Origin: Paenibacillaceae bacterium UBA6304
Lineage (GTDB): Bacteria; Bacillota; Bacilli; Paenibacillales; Paenibacillaceae
DNA: 21,303 nt
Direction of reading: 5' to 3'
Assembly (NCBI GenBank): GCA_002439285.1
Contig: DJTQ01000359.1
Coordinates: 1 to 21,303 of the forward strand
Shown here: positions 1 to 7,482 of the stretch, piece after piece
Position numbering within the stretch: position 1 is the first letter of the stretch
Layout of the letters: every line of letters starts with the position of its first letter
Notes under the pieces: model-generated
Databases searched by the model: none
What the model was told of the DNA's origin: nothing
The model's input: only the letters and a program-made list of their open reading frames with translations
Translations under genes and position numbers: made by a program

Positions 1-2845
1 CTATGTTAGAAAAGGCACGCTCAAGATGCTCCCTGGTTGGCGGCTTGCGGAGATAGGCAATAGCTCCCATCATAAGTCCCTGCTTGGCCTCATCGACTAC
101 AGAAATGACATGTACCGGAATATGTCTTGTAGCGGCACTGCTCTTCAATTCGTTCAAAATGGACCAGCCGTCTATGACCGGCAGTTGAATATCGAGGATA
201 ATCGCATCCGGCTTATACTCTAGCGCCATCTCCAATCCTTTATCTCCCTGGATCGCTACCAACGTTTTGAAGCCGTGGTTACGGGACATCTCCAACAAGA
301 TTTTAGCAAACTTGACGTCATCCTCGATAATGAGTATGACTTTATCTCCCGTCTCCAGCAGATCCCGGTCATCGTCCATCGGATTTGTTGCGGCTATAGG
401 TTCTTCCACCGGACGCACCGGACGTACATAAGACCCTTTGCCAAGGAACGGAGAGATTGCAGTGTTCGTCACCGCGACTTCCTGATCGGCAACAAATAAC
501 CGAGAAGGCGAGTCCTTCGGTAGATACAGTGTAAAGATACTGCCCTCGCCTTCCGTAGATTGAACGCTAATCACGCCGCCGAGCAATCCCGCCAATCCTT
601 GACTGATCGAAAGTCCTAGCCCGGTACCGCCGTATCTCCGGCTGGTCGTACCGTCGACCTGTTGGAAGGCCTCGAAAATAATATCCATTTTGTCGGACGG
701 AATCCCGATTCCCGTATCCTTAACGGACACCTCAAGATATTCTCGGGAAGGATCCAAAGCGGGTGGTAAGAGGTCTGCAGTAGCCGTTCTGACGTTTACT
801 GAAATCTCCCCACGGCTCGTAAACTTAAATGCGTTCGAAAGCAGATTACGAAGAATCTGTTTCACTCGGTGTCCGTCCGTCTGAATTTCCATCGGCACGT
901 CATCATCCACTTCGATCCGCAAGCCGATTTTGTTTCTCTGTGCGACAGGACCGAAGTTTTGCTGTACAAATCGTCCGATTTCTTCAAGCCGGACCGTTTC
1001 CCGGTTGATTTCCATCTTCCCTGCATCCACTTTGGACAGATCCAGAATTTCATCGATCATTTTCAGCAGATCGGCGCCGGACATATGAATCGTATGCGCA
1101 TATTCAATCTGTTTTTCGGTCAGATTGCTTTCCTTATTCTCATACAATAGCTGCGAAAGGATCAGCAGACTGTTGAGAGGAGTCCGCAGTTCATGAGACA
1201 TATTGGCTAAAAATTCAGACTTATACTTGCTCGTTACGGCCAGTTGGGCCGCATGACGCTCTAGTTCAACTTTTGTTTTCTCGATTTCGTTGTTTTTCTC
1301 CTCAACCTCTTGAACCTGCTCTTCCAAGGCACGCGTCTTGGCGATCAATTCGGTATTATAATGCTCCAATTCTTCCTGCTGCCGTTGCAGCAATTCTTCA
1401 GAGCGTTTCAAGGCTACAGTCTGCTTCTCCATACTTTCATTCGAACGCCGCAGCTCTTCCTGTTGCGTTTGGAGCTCTTCCGATTGCACCTGTAGCTCTT
1501 CAGTCAGTGCCTGCGATTCACGCAGCAGTTCTTCCACGCGAAGGCGGCGGTTAATGTTGTTCAATATAATGCCGAGGTTTGAGGTTAGCCCGGACATCAA
1601 AGTCTCCTCAATCGCGGTAAAAGGTTCAAACCCGGCAAATTCCACTACGCCGAGCACTTCATCCTCGAACATGACCGGATAAATTAGAATGTGATTGGGT
1701 TTGGATTCTCCCAAGCCAGAGCGGACCGATACATAGTCATTGGGTGCTTCCTGCAATGAAATAGGTCTCTTATCGAGGGCGGCCTGTCCAATAAGCCCTT
1801 CTCCGAAACTGAAGGATTCCGGAGATCCTAGGTCATGGTTGCCCGCATAACTTCCTGCCAAATAAAGTTTGTTCGGACTTTGATCTTGGTTAATGATGTA
1901 AATGGCACCATATTGGGCTCCGAGCAAAGGTGTAAATTCACTAATGAACATTTGCGAAATTTGCTCCAGAGAGTTTATCCCATGCAGCAAATCCGTAATA
2001 CGCGCAAGGTTGGAGTCGACCCAGGACTGATCCATCTGCACCTGCAAATATTGCTGTTCCGCCTCCTGCTTTTCTTGTAAATCCATCGATATTTCGCGGA
2101 AAACCCTAGCGATCTCTCCTATTTCATCCTTCGAGTAGATAGGGATTTCTTGAATCGCTTTTAGCTCGCTCTTGCCAAAATAACTCATCATTCGATTGAC
2201 CGTATTAAATCCTCTGGCTATGCTCGGAAACACCCAAAGTATAACGGCAAGACCGAGTAGCAGCCCGGCAGCCATAATCACTATCGTCATCTGGATGGAG
2301 CGCTCATAGGCATCGCTGGCCTCAGCTACAGCCGTTTCAATCTGAACATTGTAATAATCTCGCATATCATTTAGGGAAGTAAGCAGCGTATCCTGTATGG
2401 TTTGGCCGGTATCCAACCGGTATTGGTTCGCGGTGTGGTAATCTCCCCTTCGCATCAACTCGAGCACATGATCTCTATACTTCTCAAAATCGGTGATCAC
2501 TTTATCGGTAGTACTTAAAATCCTTTGTTCTTCCGGGGTACTCGTCTTACTTTTAATCAACTCGTAGTATTTCATAGCGGATTCATTCATCTCGGTCAGT
2601 TTGGATAACTGTGTAGATGTAAATCCATCGTCTTGTGTTTGTAGCATATTCGTTAGGATGCGGGCCATATCGTTATATTCTCCACGCATTCCCGTCGCAT
2701 TCTTTATGATGAAATATTTATTGGAAGATATATTATCTAATTCGCTGTTCATATATTTAAGCCGATCATAGCTTGTGAATGTCAATATCAATAAAATGAT
2801 GATGAGTGATCCGAATCCGATCATCAGCTTGCTCCGGATTTTCAT
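1..2845 (-). CDS. Hybrid sensor histidine kinase, RsbK-like (C-terminus beyond left edge)
   Basis: This is a membrane sensor kinase with an attached receiver; 948 codons are visible with no stop before the left edge. Domains in order: TM1 at about residues 8-28; an extracellular helical sensor region at about 29-185 (CHASE3 or 4HB type); TM2 at about 186-207; a GAF domain at about 282-420; a long Gln/Glu-rich coiled coil at about 425-545; an H-box with MSHELRTP and phospho-His551; an N-box (LRNLLSNAFKF, about 666); a G-box (DTGIGIP, about 706); and a receiver from about 836 with phospho-Asp885. The ATG at 2845-2843 overlaps the stop of the upstream phosphatase gene as ATGA, so the two are translationally coupled. 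The domain order, the coiled coil before the H-box and the REC-PP2C partner match B. cereus RsbK, a sigma-B activator. Further receivers may follow outside the window. The kinase call is firm; the RsbK role is inference. Confidence 0.9.
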   Translation of the reverse strand, partial: MKIRSKLMIGFGSLIIILLILTFTSYDRLKYMNSELDNISSNKYFIIKNATGMRGEYNDMARILTNMLQTQDDGFTSTQLSKLTEMNESAMKYYELIKSKTSTPEEQRILSTTDKVITDFEKYRDHVLELMRRGDYHTANQYRLDTGQTIQDTLLTSLNDMRDYYNVQIETAVAEASDAYERSIQMTIVIMAAGLLLGLAVILWVFPSIARGFNTVNRMMSYFGKSELKAIQEIPIYSKDEIGEIARVFREISMDLQEKQEAEQQYLQVQMDQSWVDSNLARITDLLHGINSLEQISQMFISEFTPLLGAQYGAIYIINQDQSPNKLYLAGSYAGNHDLGSPESFSFGEGLIGQAALDKRPISLQEAPNDYVSVRSGLGESKPNHILIYPVMFEDEVLGVVEFAGFEPFTAIEETLMSGLTSNLGIILNNINRRLRVEELLRESQALTEELQVQSEELQTQQEELRRSNESMEKQTVALKRSEELLQRQQEELEHYNTELIAKTRALEEQVQEVEEKNNEIEKTKVELERHAAQLAVTSKYKSEFLANMSHELRTPLNSLLILSQLLYENKESNLTEKQIEYAHTIHMSGADLLKMIDEILDLSKVDAGKMEINRETVRLEEIGRFVQQNFGPVAQRNKIGLRIEVDDDVPMEIQTDGHRVKQILRNLLSNAFKFTSRGEISVNVRTATADLLPPALDPSREYLEVSVKDTGIGIPSDKMDIIFEAFQQVDGTTSRRYGGTGLGLSISQGLAGLLGGVISVQSTEGEGSIFTLYLPKDSPSRLFVADQEVAVTNTAISPFLGKGSYVRPVRPVEEPIAATNPMDDDRDLLETGDKVILIIEDDVKFAKILLEMSRNHGFKTLVAIQGDKGLEMALEYKPDAIILDIQLPVIDGWSILNELKSSAATRHIPVHVISVVDEAKQGLMMGAIAYLRKPPTREHLERAFSNI

Positions 2846-4011
2846 TTCTTGCTTTCTCCTCCTTTTAATGAGATCCACACCAGGCATTTGTCATCTTCCC
2901 GTTCCTGGGGGAGATCTTCATTGAACAGCATCCGCTCAATCCCCTCTTTATCAAAAATATGGCTCCCCCGCAACCTTTGCTCCAGATAGTCCAATTGTTC
3001 ATCCTGGGTTCCTTCCACCGCCTCGGTAAGTCCATCGGTATAAAGAACAAGGTGCCCATCACCTTCATAATAAACGGTCTGGGTTGTAGCCTCGATTTTA
3101 TCGAATAAGCCCACCGGAGGACAAACGGTGTTCAACTTGATTACAGAACCATCCTCTTGGTAAAAAAGACCCGGCGGATGCCCTGCATTGACGTAATCGA
3201 TCTTCTTATATTTTGTATCCACCACTAGATAAATGGCCGTAAAATAGTATTGAACAAGCTGACTGTCGATGTAGAGGAGATTGAATCTCCGGTTTAGTTC
3301 CTGAATGACCTTTTCCGGTTCCACATAGGTGTTTACAGTGTCTTTCAGGACGGAGGCAATAAACATGCAGAATAGAGATGAGGAAATGCCGTGGCCCATC
3401 ATATCAAGCAGGATGACCCCATATCTGCCGTCACCGAGCGGATACCAGGAATACAAGTCCCCTGCGAGTTCAAAGGAAGGCTTATATAAGGCGTCAATTT
3501 CAAAGAGAGGATCCCGGATTGGAGAGCTTAAGACGGCATTTTGAATCATGGCAGCCAGCTTTAACTCTTCCTGGATTCTCTGGTCCCGTTCTTTATGCCA
3601 ATCCTTCTCCTGCTTCAGCCGCAGGGCCAGACGAATTCTAGCCATCAGCTCCACTTTATTGATCGGCTTTGTTACATAATCGACAGCCCCCGCATCAAGT
3701 GCTTCAGCCAGCTTCTTGGAGTCTCCTACCGCAGTAACCATAATGATCGGAATATCTTTCAAGCTCTCATATTGCTGCAATAGACGACAGGCTTCAATCC
3801 CGTCCATCTCCGGCATCATCATATCCAGCAAAATCAGGTCTATATCGGAACCCCCGGCTTCCTTGTCCTGTCCAGGAGTTTCGACCCCCAATCGTACGAA
3901 CATATCATGGGCTGAAGAAACCGCAACCGTGTCCCGGTAATCTTCCTTTTTCAATATTTCCCGGATAATTATGATATTTGTCGGATTGTCGTCAACAATT
4001 AAAATTCTCAT
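2842..4011 (-). CDS. Receiver-PP2C (SpoIIE-type) phosphatase, RsbY-like
   Basis: This is a response regulator whose output is a PP2C serine phosphatase, 389 residues long. The receiver spans residues 1-125, with acidic pair D7/D8, phospho-acceptor D63 in LLDMMMPEMDG, T93 and K115 in TKP. A linker helix leads to the PP2C/SpoIIE domain at about 150-385, with metal-binding aspartates D185 (ELAGDLYSW) and D203 (LLDMMGHG) and the late YTDGLTEA and DDKCL motifs. I chose the ATG at 4011 over one 18 bases upstream because AAGGAG lies 7-8 bases before it. In the RsbK/RsbY and RsbU/RsbP systems such phosphatases dephosphorylate the anti-anti-sigma factor RsbV, which frees sigma-B. The coupled hybrid kinase at 1-2845 is the probable activator of the receiver. 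No rsbV, rsbW or sigB lies in the window, so the target is inferred. Confidence 0.92.
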   Translation of the reverse strand: MRILIVDDNPTNIIIIREILKKEDYRDTVAVSSAHDMFVRLGVETPGQDKEAGGSDIDLILLDMMMPEMDGIEACRLLQQYESLKDIPIIMVTAVGDSKKLAEALDAGAVDYVTKPINKVELMARIRLALRLKQEKDWHKERDQRIQEELKLAAMIQNAVLSSPIRDPLFEIDALYKPSFELAGDLYSWYPLGDGRYGVILLDMMGHGISSSLFCMFIASVLKDTVNTYVEPEKVIQELNRRFNLLYIDSQLVQYYFTAIYLVVDTKYKKIDYVNAGHPPGLFYQEDGSVIKLNTVCPPVGLFDKIEATTQTVYYEGDGHLVLYTDGLTEAVEGTQDEQLDYLEQRLRGSHIFDKEGIERMLFNEDLPQEREDDKCLVWISLKGGESKK

Positions 4012-4056
4012 AAAACTCTCCTTAATCATCTTAAAATATGGCGAAATCCTTCTCTT

Positions 4057-4084
4057 TATATATAGGATAACATGTTTTGGTCAA
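4057..4084 (-). promoter_or_regulatory. Sigma-A-type promoter for the phosphatase-kinase operon
   Basis: On the minus strand TTGACC at 4084-4079 is followed after 16 bases by TATATA at 4062-4057 (or TATAAA after 18). It lies about 50 bases upstream of the phosphatase start. No sigma-B-like pair is seen here, so basal housekeeping transcription of the regulators is likely. Called by eye. Confidence 0.55.
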
Positions 4085-4143
4085 TTATCGGCACGAAACA
4101 ACAAATGCCGACCTATTAAGCCAAGTTTTTCATACATTTCCAG

Positions 4144-4191
4144 AAACATAGATAAGGAATGGGGTATTTCTCCCATTCCTTATCTATGTTT
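4144..4191. terminator. Long perfect hairpin, probable terminator of the yflT-like gene
   Basis: Arms 4144-4163 and 4172-4191 are perfectly complementary over 20 bp with an 8-base loop. The stem ends in short A/T tracts on both sides, so it could work in either direction. It lies 39 bases past the stop of the minus-strand stress gene, and also upstream of the phosphatase promoter, where it would insulate the two transcription units. Confidence 0.75.
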
Positions 4192-4229
4192 TGGGATGTA
4201 TAGGACCTACATCGCCCCGCTTGCAAACA

Positions 4230-4574
4230 TCAAGCTGATCTTCTAGCAATGACCAACACTTTGCCAAGATCCAATTCTTTTTCATAGAACGCTGCCTCCG
4301 TTTCGGTAAAACCAAGTGAAACGATTTTGGCCCGCAGTTCATCACCCCGCGACCGGAACAAATTGGCGATCGCCTTAAAGACGCCCTCCTCTTTGAGTCC
4401 AACCTCATTGGCATTGGCTGCTTCCGCAATCCTGTCGCTTCGATCCTGGTCATGCGCCAGTACAAAAATATCTTCGGCGTCATAGCCGGTGGAGTGAAGC
4501 TCTTGGACGGTCTCAACAGCCTGTACACCGTTTTGAACTACCTTGGCATAAGATTTGTTGTCGATCGTACTCAT
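4230..4574 (-). CDS. yflT: General stress protein, YflT/GS17M family
   Basis: This is a soluble 114-residue protein of the YflT family (general stress protein 17M-like domain), which is stress-induced in Bacillus; its biochemical function is unknown. Family features seen: an N-terminal strand and helix (SYAKVVQNGVQAVETVQEL), the G-Y-x-x-x-D-I-F-V-L-A-H-D segment, and a C-terminal strand (GKVLVIAR). I chose the ATG at 4574 over an in-frame one 30 bases upstream because AAGGAG sits 9 bases before it. A sigma-B-type promoter lies about 55-80 bases upstream, and a 20-bp hairpin terminator follows, so it is probably monocistronic and stress-induced. The family call is from recalled sequence pattern. 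Confidence 0.85.
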   Translation of the reverse strand: MSTIDNKSYAKVVQNGVQAVETVQELHSTGYDAEDIFVLAHDQDRSDRIAEAANANEVGLKEEGVFKAIANLFRSRGDELRAKIVSLGFTETEAAFYEKELDLGKVLVIARRSA

Positions 4575-4628
4575 GATACCACGCTCCTTAAGAGTCAAAA
4601 TCAATCAAAGTTTAAAATCTAGAGTATA

Positions 4629-4654
4629 TTACCCCAAGTTGGCAAATTTGAAAC
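4629..4654 (-). promoter_or_regulatory. Sigma-B-type promoter for the yflT-like gene
   Basis: On the minus strand GTTTCA at 4654-4649, a 14-base spacer and GGGTAA at 4634-4629 match the sigma-B consensus GTTTaa-N12-14-GGGwAw at 11 of 12 positions. It lies 55 bases upstream of the start codon of a general-stress-type gene, which adds independent support. Confidence 0.75.
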
Positions 4655-4683
4655 AATTCGATTCCTTTAATCTCTTCTATTAT

Positions 4684-5226
4684 TCACGAGGCCGCTTCAT
4701 CAAATAAATCGACGCCTGTCACATCTCCTGATAAAGGGTCTTTATAAATCTTTAGGGCGGCAGTTCCCCGAATATAAACATCTCCGTCTTCCGCCACAAA
4801 ATCCGGTTCTCCAAAGTATTGCCGGAGCCAGACTTCTTGAAGCGGAATGGACATCCCATTTAAGGAAATCTTCTTCGGCGACGGACCGGCATGCACGTAA
4901 TAAACCAGGTCCTCATAAAGGCCTATCGTCAGACTGCCATAGTGACACTCGGTATAGCCGGTATAGGGGTCTTTGTCGATGGAATCCGGCTCTCCCTTTT
5001 TTAACAGCACGCTTTTGAAATCATCATAGAGGGTAATCCCCCCCATAGAGTCGAACGATTCTATGGTTCGGGTCATTGTCCCATTATCGTCTGCCGCTTC
5101 GGCCGGAAACGTCGGTTGCCAGAGAGCCAGTCGGGCTGTGGGCTGCACCGGTAAATCGGCAGCCGTCGGCACCCCGCCGACAAAGGGGGAAAGAATTCCT
5201 AATAACAAGAGCAGTGCATTCATCAT
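4684..5226 (-). CDS. Exported protein of unknown function with two BamE-like repeats
   Basis: I do not recognise this 180-residue protein. It has a hydrophobic N-terminal segment (MMNALLLLLGILSPFVGGV) that looks like a signal peptide or anchor, a spacer to about residue 58, then two similar units. Unit one (about 64-115) and unit two (about 124-170) each run: G-(I/M)-x-(L/I), an amphipathic helix with a phased GEPD motif, then strands ending in a hydrophobic-charged pattern (GLYEDLVYYV; AALKIYKD). This resembles a duplicated SmpA/BamE-type fold, by inference. The long frame opens at a GTG at 5235, but AAAGGG lies 8 bases before the ATG at 5226, which I prefer. It follows the DUF948 gene by about 100 bases on the same strand and may share its sigma-B-type promoter. 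Confidence 0.65.
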   Translation of the reverse strand: MMNALLLLLGILSPFVGGVPTAADLPVQPTARLALWQPTFPAEAADDNGTMTRTIESFDSMGGITLYDDFKSVLLKKGEPDSIDKDPYTGYTECHYGSLTIGLYEDLVYYVHAGPSPKKISLNGMSIPLQEVWLRQYFGEPDFVAEDGDVYIRGTAALKIYKDPLSGDVTGVDLFDEAAS

Positions 5227-5329
5227 ATTCCACACCCTTTCCGATGATTACTGACCTCCGGCATGTACTGACGTTTCCGTGCGGACCTGCTGCAGCGCTG
5301 AATAGATAGAAGCTATGTACCGTTCTTGA

Positions 5330-5830
5330 TTAAGAGCGGTATTTATGCCAAACCCCTGCGGCGATATCCACCCATTTCATCCACCCCGGCGATTTAGACT
5401 CCGGTTTGGGTGTTTCATACGGCAAAGCATAAGCACGCATTTCATCCGGCGTCTGTACTACCGCGTGTTGAGCCTTTACCTCGGAATCCTTGGGACGCTT
5501 TGGCGGGCTCTTGATTCTGTCGATAAAAGCCGTGGACACCTGCTTGGCTGCCAAGGTAACCTCGTTCAGCACATCCCCCACATTTTTTACCGATTCGAGC
5601 ACCGGATCAATTTGCCCCATCTTATGTTGCAAATCTCCTGTAATGTCATTGGCCTGTCTAACCACATTCTTCACTTCATAACTGAGCTCATCAATGGTCT
5701 TCTGAACTTCCTGCAGGGTTTGAGTCGTTTTATCCAGTGACTTTTCCGCTGCTTTTAAGGTTTTAATGAGAAATACAACTAGTACGGCAAATGCTACGGC
5801 TATGAGTGCAACACTTATTTCCCAGATCAT
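5330..5830 (-). CDS. DUF948 (YtxG-like) membrane-anchored stress protein
   Basis: This 166-residue protein has one N-terminal transmembrane helix (residues 4-24, rich in I/V/A/L). A long helical coiled-coil region follows at about 25-100 (repeated E/K/Q/D heptads, KSLDKTTQTLQEVQKTIDEL), then a low-complexity Pro/Lys-rich tail ending in WMKWVDIAAGVWHKYR. This is the DUF948 layout; the B. subtilis member YtxG is encoded in a stress-induced operon. The role is unknown. The start at 5830 is preceded by GAGGG at good spacing. A sigma-B-type promoter sits 50-75 bases upstream, back-to-back with another driving the divergent DUF1328 gene, which supports a general-stress role. Confidence 0.82.
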   Translation of the reverse strand: MIWEISVALIAVAFAVLVVFLIKTLKAAEKSLDKTTQTLQEVQKTIDELSYEVKNVVRQANDITGDLQHKMGQIDPVLESVKNVGDVLNEVTLAAKQVSTAFIDRIKSPPKRPKDSEVKAQHAVVQTPDEMRAYALPYETPKPESKSPGWMKWVDIAAGVWHKYRS

Positions 5831-5878
5831 TCGTTTCCCTCTCTTTCTGTAAAGGATTCAATGTTTGATACTCCATAG

Positions 5879-5904
5879 TTACCCTAAGCCTTAAGGCCCG
5901 AAAC
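5879..5904 (-). promoter_or_regulatory. Sigma-B-type promoter for the DUF948 gene
   Basis: On the minus strand GTTTCG at 5904-5899, a 14-base spacer and GGGTAA at 5884-5879 match the sigma-B consensus at 10 of 12 positions. It is 50 bases upstream of the DUF948 start and faces away from the plus-strand promoter at 5944-5968. Confidence 0.7.
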
Positions 5905-5943
5905 AAGCGTCGGGAACGCTCTCCCGATGTGAATAACAGTTCT

Positions 5944-5968
5944 GTTTCAGACCAAAATACCCGGGTTA
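5944..5968 (+). promoter_or_regulatory. Probable sigma-B-type promoter for the DUF1328 gene
   Basis: GTTTCA at 5944-5949, a 13-base spacer and GGGTTA at 5963-5968 are close to GTTTaa-N12-14-GGGwAw. It is weaker than the other two because the -10 has TTA in place of TAA. It lies about 140 bases before the start codon, which leaves a long leader. Confidence 0.55.
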
Positions 5969-6107
5969 ATGAAAGCTACAAGCGAATCAGTTCACTCTTG
6001 TTTCTGCCCTCCGCTTAGGCAGATATAACCGGTTCGCAGAGCACTTCATTTAGTGCACCCTTCAGTAACACTATACATTAATTTATTATGAAAGGAAGAT
6101 GATTAAC

Positions 6108-6272
6108 ATGTTGAAATGGTCTATGATTTTTCTGGTCGTAGCTTTAATCGCCGGTATTTTCGGTTTCTTCAATATTGTGGCGGCTGCCGCCTCGATCGCA
6201 AAAGTCCTGTTCTTCATATTCCTAGTGCTCTTCGTTATCTCGCTGTTTACAGGAAGAAGACGTTCATTGTAA
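6108..6272 (+). CDS. DUF1328 small membrane protein
   Basis: This 54-residue protein is almost entirely two hydrophobic helices: about residues 5-25 ([19 protein letters not shown]) and 29-47 ([19 protein letters not shown]). A GIFGF turn separates them and the tail is basic (GRRRSL). This is the DUF1328 pattern, a widespread small membrane protein family often linked to stress or stationary phase; its function is unknown. AAGGAAG precedes the ATG by about 9 bases. A sigma-B-type promoter lies upstream and a strong terminator follows 28 bases after the stop, so it is monocistronic. Confidence 0.85.
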   Translation: MLKWSMIFLVVALIAGIFGFFNIVAAAASIAKVLFFIFLVLFVISLFTGRRRSL

Positions 6273-6299
6273 CCGAAGAGTCTTTCCGATCGTAACAAC

Positions 6300-6343
6300 A
6301 AAAAGCAGCCAGCCTTCATTTTTCTGAAGGCTGGCTGCTTTTT
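6300..6343. terminator. Bidirectional rho-independent terminator
   Basis: Arms 6301-6318 and 6325-6342 form an 18-bp perfect stem with a 6-base loop. The stem is flanked by A5 on the left and T5 on the right, so it ends both the plus-strand DUF1328 transcript and the minus-strand gene whose stop is at 6365. Confidence 0.92.
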
Positions 6344-6364
6344 GTTTGTTCCCTTCTTCCTCAA

Positions 6365-6937
6365 TTACAGTAAATCTAAATATCTGGCAACTTCCATCCA
6401 ATCAAGCTTGAAACTTACCTGGATTGTTTTCTCCTGAAAAGTCATCGTCTTCACTTGTACGATCTCAGGAAGATACGTCCCTAGATCAACAGCAATGGAT
6501 TCCAGGCCGAATTTCTCCGGCGGAAATGAGAAACGGCGGATCGATAATGTCTCCGGCACAAGAAGCAGTCGGCCCGAAGAATATTCCATTCGGTACTCAG
6601 CTTCCACACCCGCATCCATCGCCCCCCAAGATGCATTCAAGTCAGCAGTAAGGCGGCTTCCGTGCAACCGAAACTGTGCTCCCGTAATTTTTACCGGAAG
6701 CTCATGCTCGGCAATGTATTGATTCAACTCTTTCTTCGCCAGTTGGTTAAGCTCATATTCCGAAAGCGTCAGTTCGGCCCGGCGGGTCTCGGCCATGGCA
6801 AGCAGCTTTTCCTTCCAAGATATGGAGGAGTAGTGTAAATCAAGACTTTTTGCAGGACGGATATAGAACACTAAGGCTGTTAGCACAATCACGATCAACA
6901 ATAGTACAAAGCCAATAAACAGCCTGCGTTTCCCCAT
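6365..6937 (-). CDS. Membrane-anchored protein, possibly YpmS-like (DUF2140)
   Basis: This 190-residue protein has a basic N-terminus and one transmembrane helix (about residues 6-25, FIGFVLLLIVIVLTALVFYI), followed by a predicted extracytoplasmic domain. That domain begins with a helix rich in E, L and N (LTLSEYELNQLAKKELNQYI) and continues as alternating strands (VKITGAQFRLHGSRLTADLN, then VEAEYRMEYSSGRLLLVPE). This pattern resembles B. subtilis YpmS, but I am not certain. A longer in-frame reading upstream to 7099 overlaps the start of a divergent gene; AAGGAGGG 8 bases before the ATG at 6937 makes this the real start. Its terminator is the bidirectional hairpin at 6300-6343. Confidence 0.75.
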   Translation of the reverse strand: MGKRRLFIGFVLLLIVIVLTALVFYIRPAKSLDLHYSSISWKEKLLAMAETRRAELTLSEYELNQLAKKELNQYIAEHELPVKITGAQFRLHGSRLTADLNASWGAMDAGVEAEYRMEYSSGRLLLVPETLSIRRFSFPPEKFGLESIAVDLGTYLPEIVQVKTMTFQEKTIQVSFKLDWMEVARYLDLL

Positions 6938-7071
6938 AGGAAGCTCCCTCCTTTTTACGAATATTCTCGCGGTCTTCAAAAAAATAAACTGGAAAATGAT
7001 TCTTAAGTTGCTTGACTGTTTATTACATGTATACGAACACATTCTAATCCGTTTGAAGGAGGAAATACAAT

Positions 7072-7398
7072 ATGAAAAAGTTAGCAGCCCTTTCTGCATC
7101 CGTCATTCTCACCGCAGCTTTTGCTACGGCAGTATCCGCAGACCCTATCGTTGATCCGGTCGCTCCAGTAGTTGAAGAACCGATTGTTGCAGTAGAAGAT
7201 ATCATTATCGCACCAAATCCGATAACTCTTACGGAAATCACTTATTTCTATGAATCTCCCACCGGTGCTGCGTTGAGCGCATTGGCACCTCAGGATGTTC
7301 ATCCTACCGGCCAAACGATTGATAATTGGGTTGAAATTTACACTTGGGTTGGCAAGGCTTGGATTTATATGCCTGGTTACGTTCCATCCTATTTCTAA
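7072..7398 (+). CDS. Small secreted protein with an SH3-like domain
   Basis: This 108-residue protein has a classic signal peptide (MKKLAALSASVILTAAFATAVSA, cleavage likely at about residue 23-24). A short acidic, proline/valine-rich spacer follows (DPIVDPVAPVVEEP), then a compact domain of about 60 residues with several aromatics (YFYESP, W-V-E-I-Y-T-W, W-I-Y-M-P). The domain pattern resembles bacterial SH3-type folds, by inference. AAGGAGG lies 9 bases before the ATG. A hairpin terminator follows directly. It converges on a secreted SH3b-NlpC/P60 hydrolase, which suggests cell-wall or surface work, but the function is unknown. Confidence 0.75.
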   Translation: MKKLAALSASVILTAAFATAVSADPIVDPVAPVVEEPIVAVEDIIIAPNPITLTEITYFYESPTGAALSALAPQDVHPTGQTIDNWVEIYTWVGKAWIYMPGYVPSYF

Positions 7399-7406
7399 TG
7401 TATAAC

Positions 7407-7456
7407 AACATCGCTCCGCGGGCAAAGGGTTCTCCCTCTTCCTACGGAGCGATGTT
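7407..7456. terminator. Hairpin terminator between convergent genes
   Basis: Perfect 12-bp arms at 7407-7418 and 7445-7456 enclose a 26-base loop that can itself pair weakly (GGG/CCC). TTTATTT follows on the plus strand. It sits 9 bases after the small secreted protein gene and 27 bases beyond the stop of the convergent hydrolase gene. Confidence 0.7.
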
Positions 7457-7482
7457 TATTTAGGCCTGAAGTTTAACTAGAC

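Noticed and set aside
5317..5341. Hairpin TACCGTTCTT/AAGAGCGGTA overlapping the DUF948 stop codon
   Set aside because: 10-bp stem with one wobble pair but no T-tract on either strand; not enough to call a terminator.
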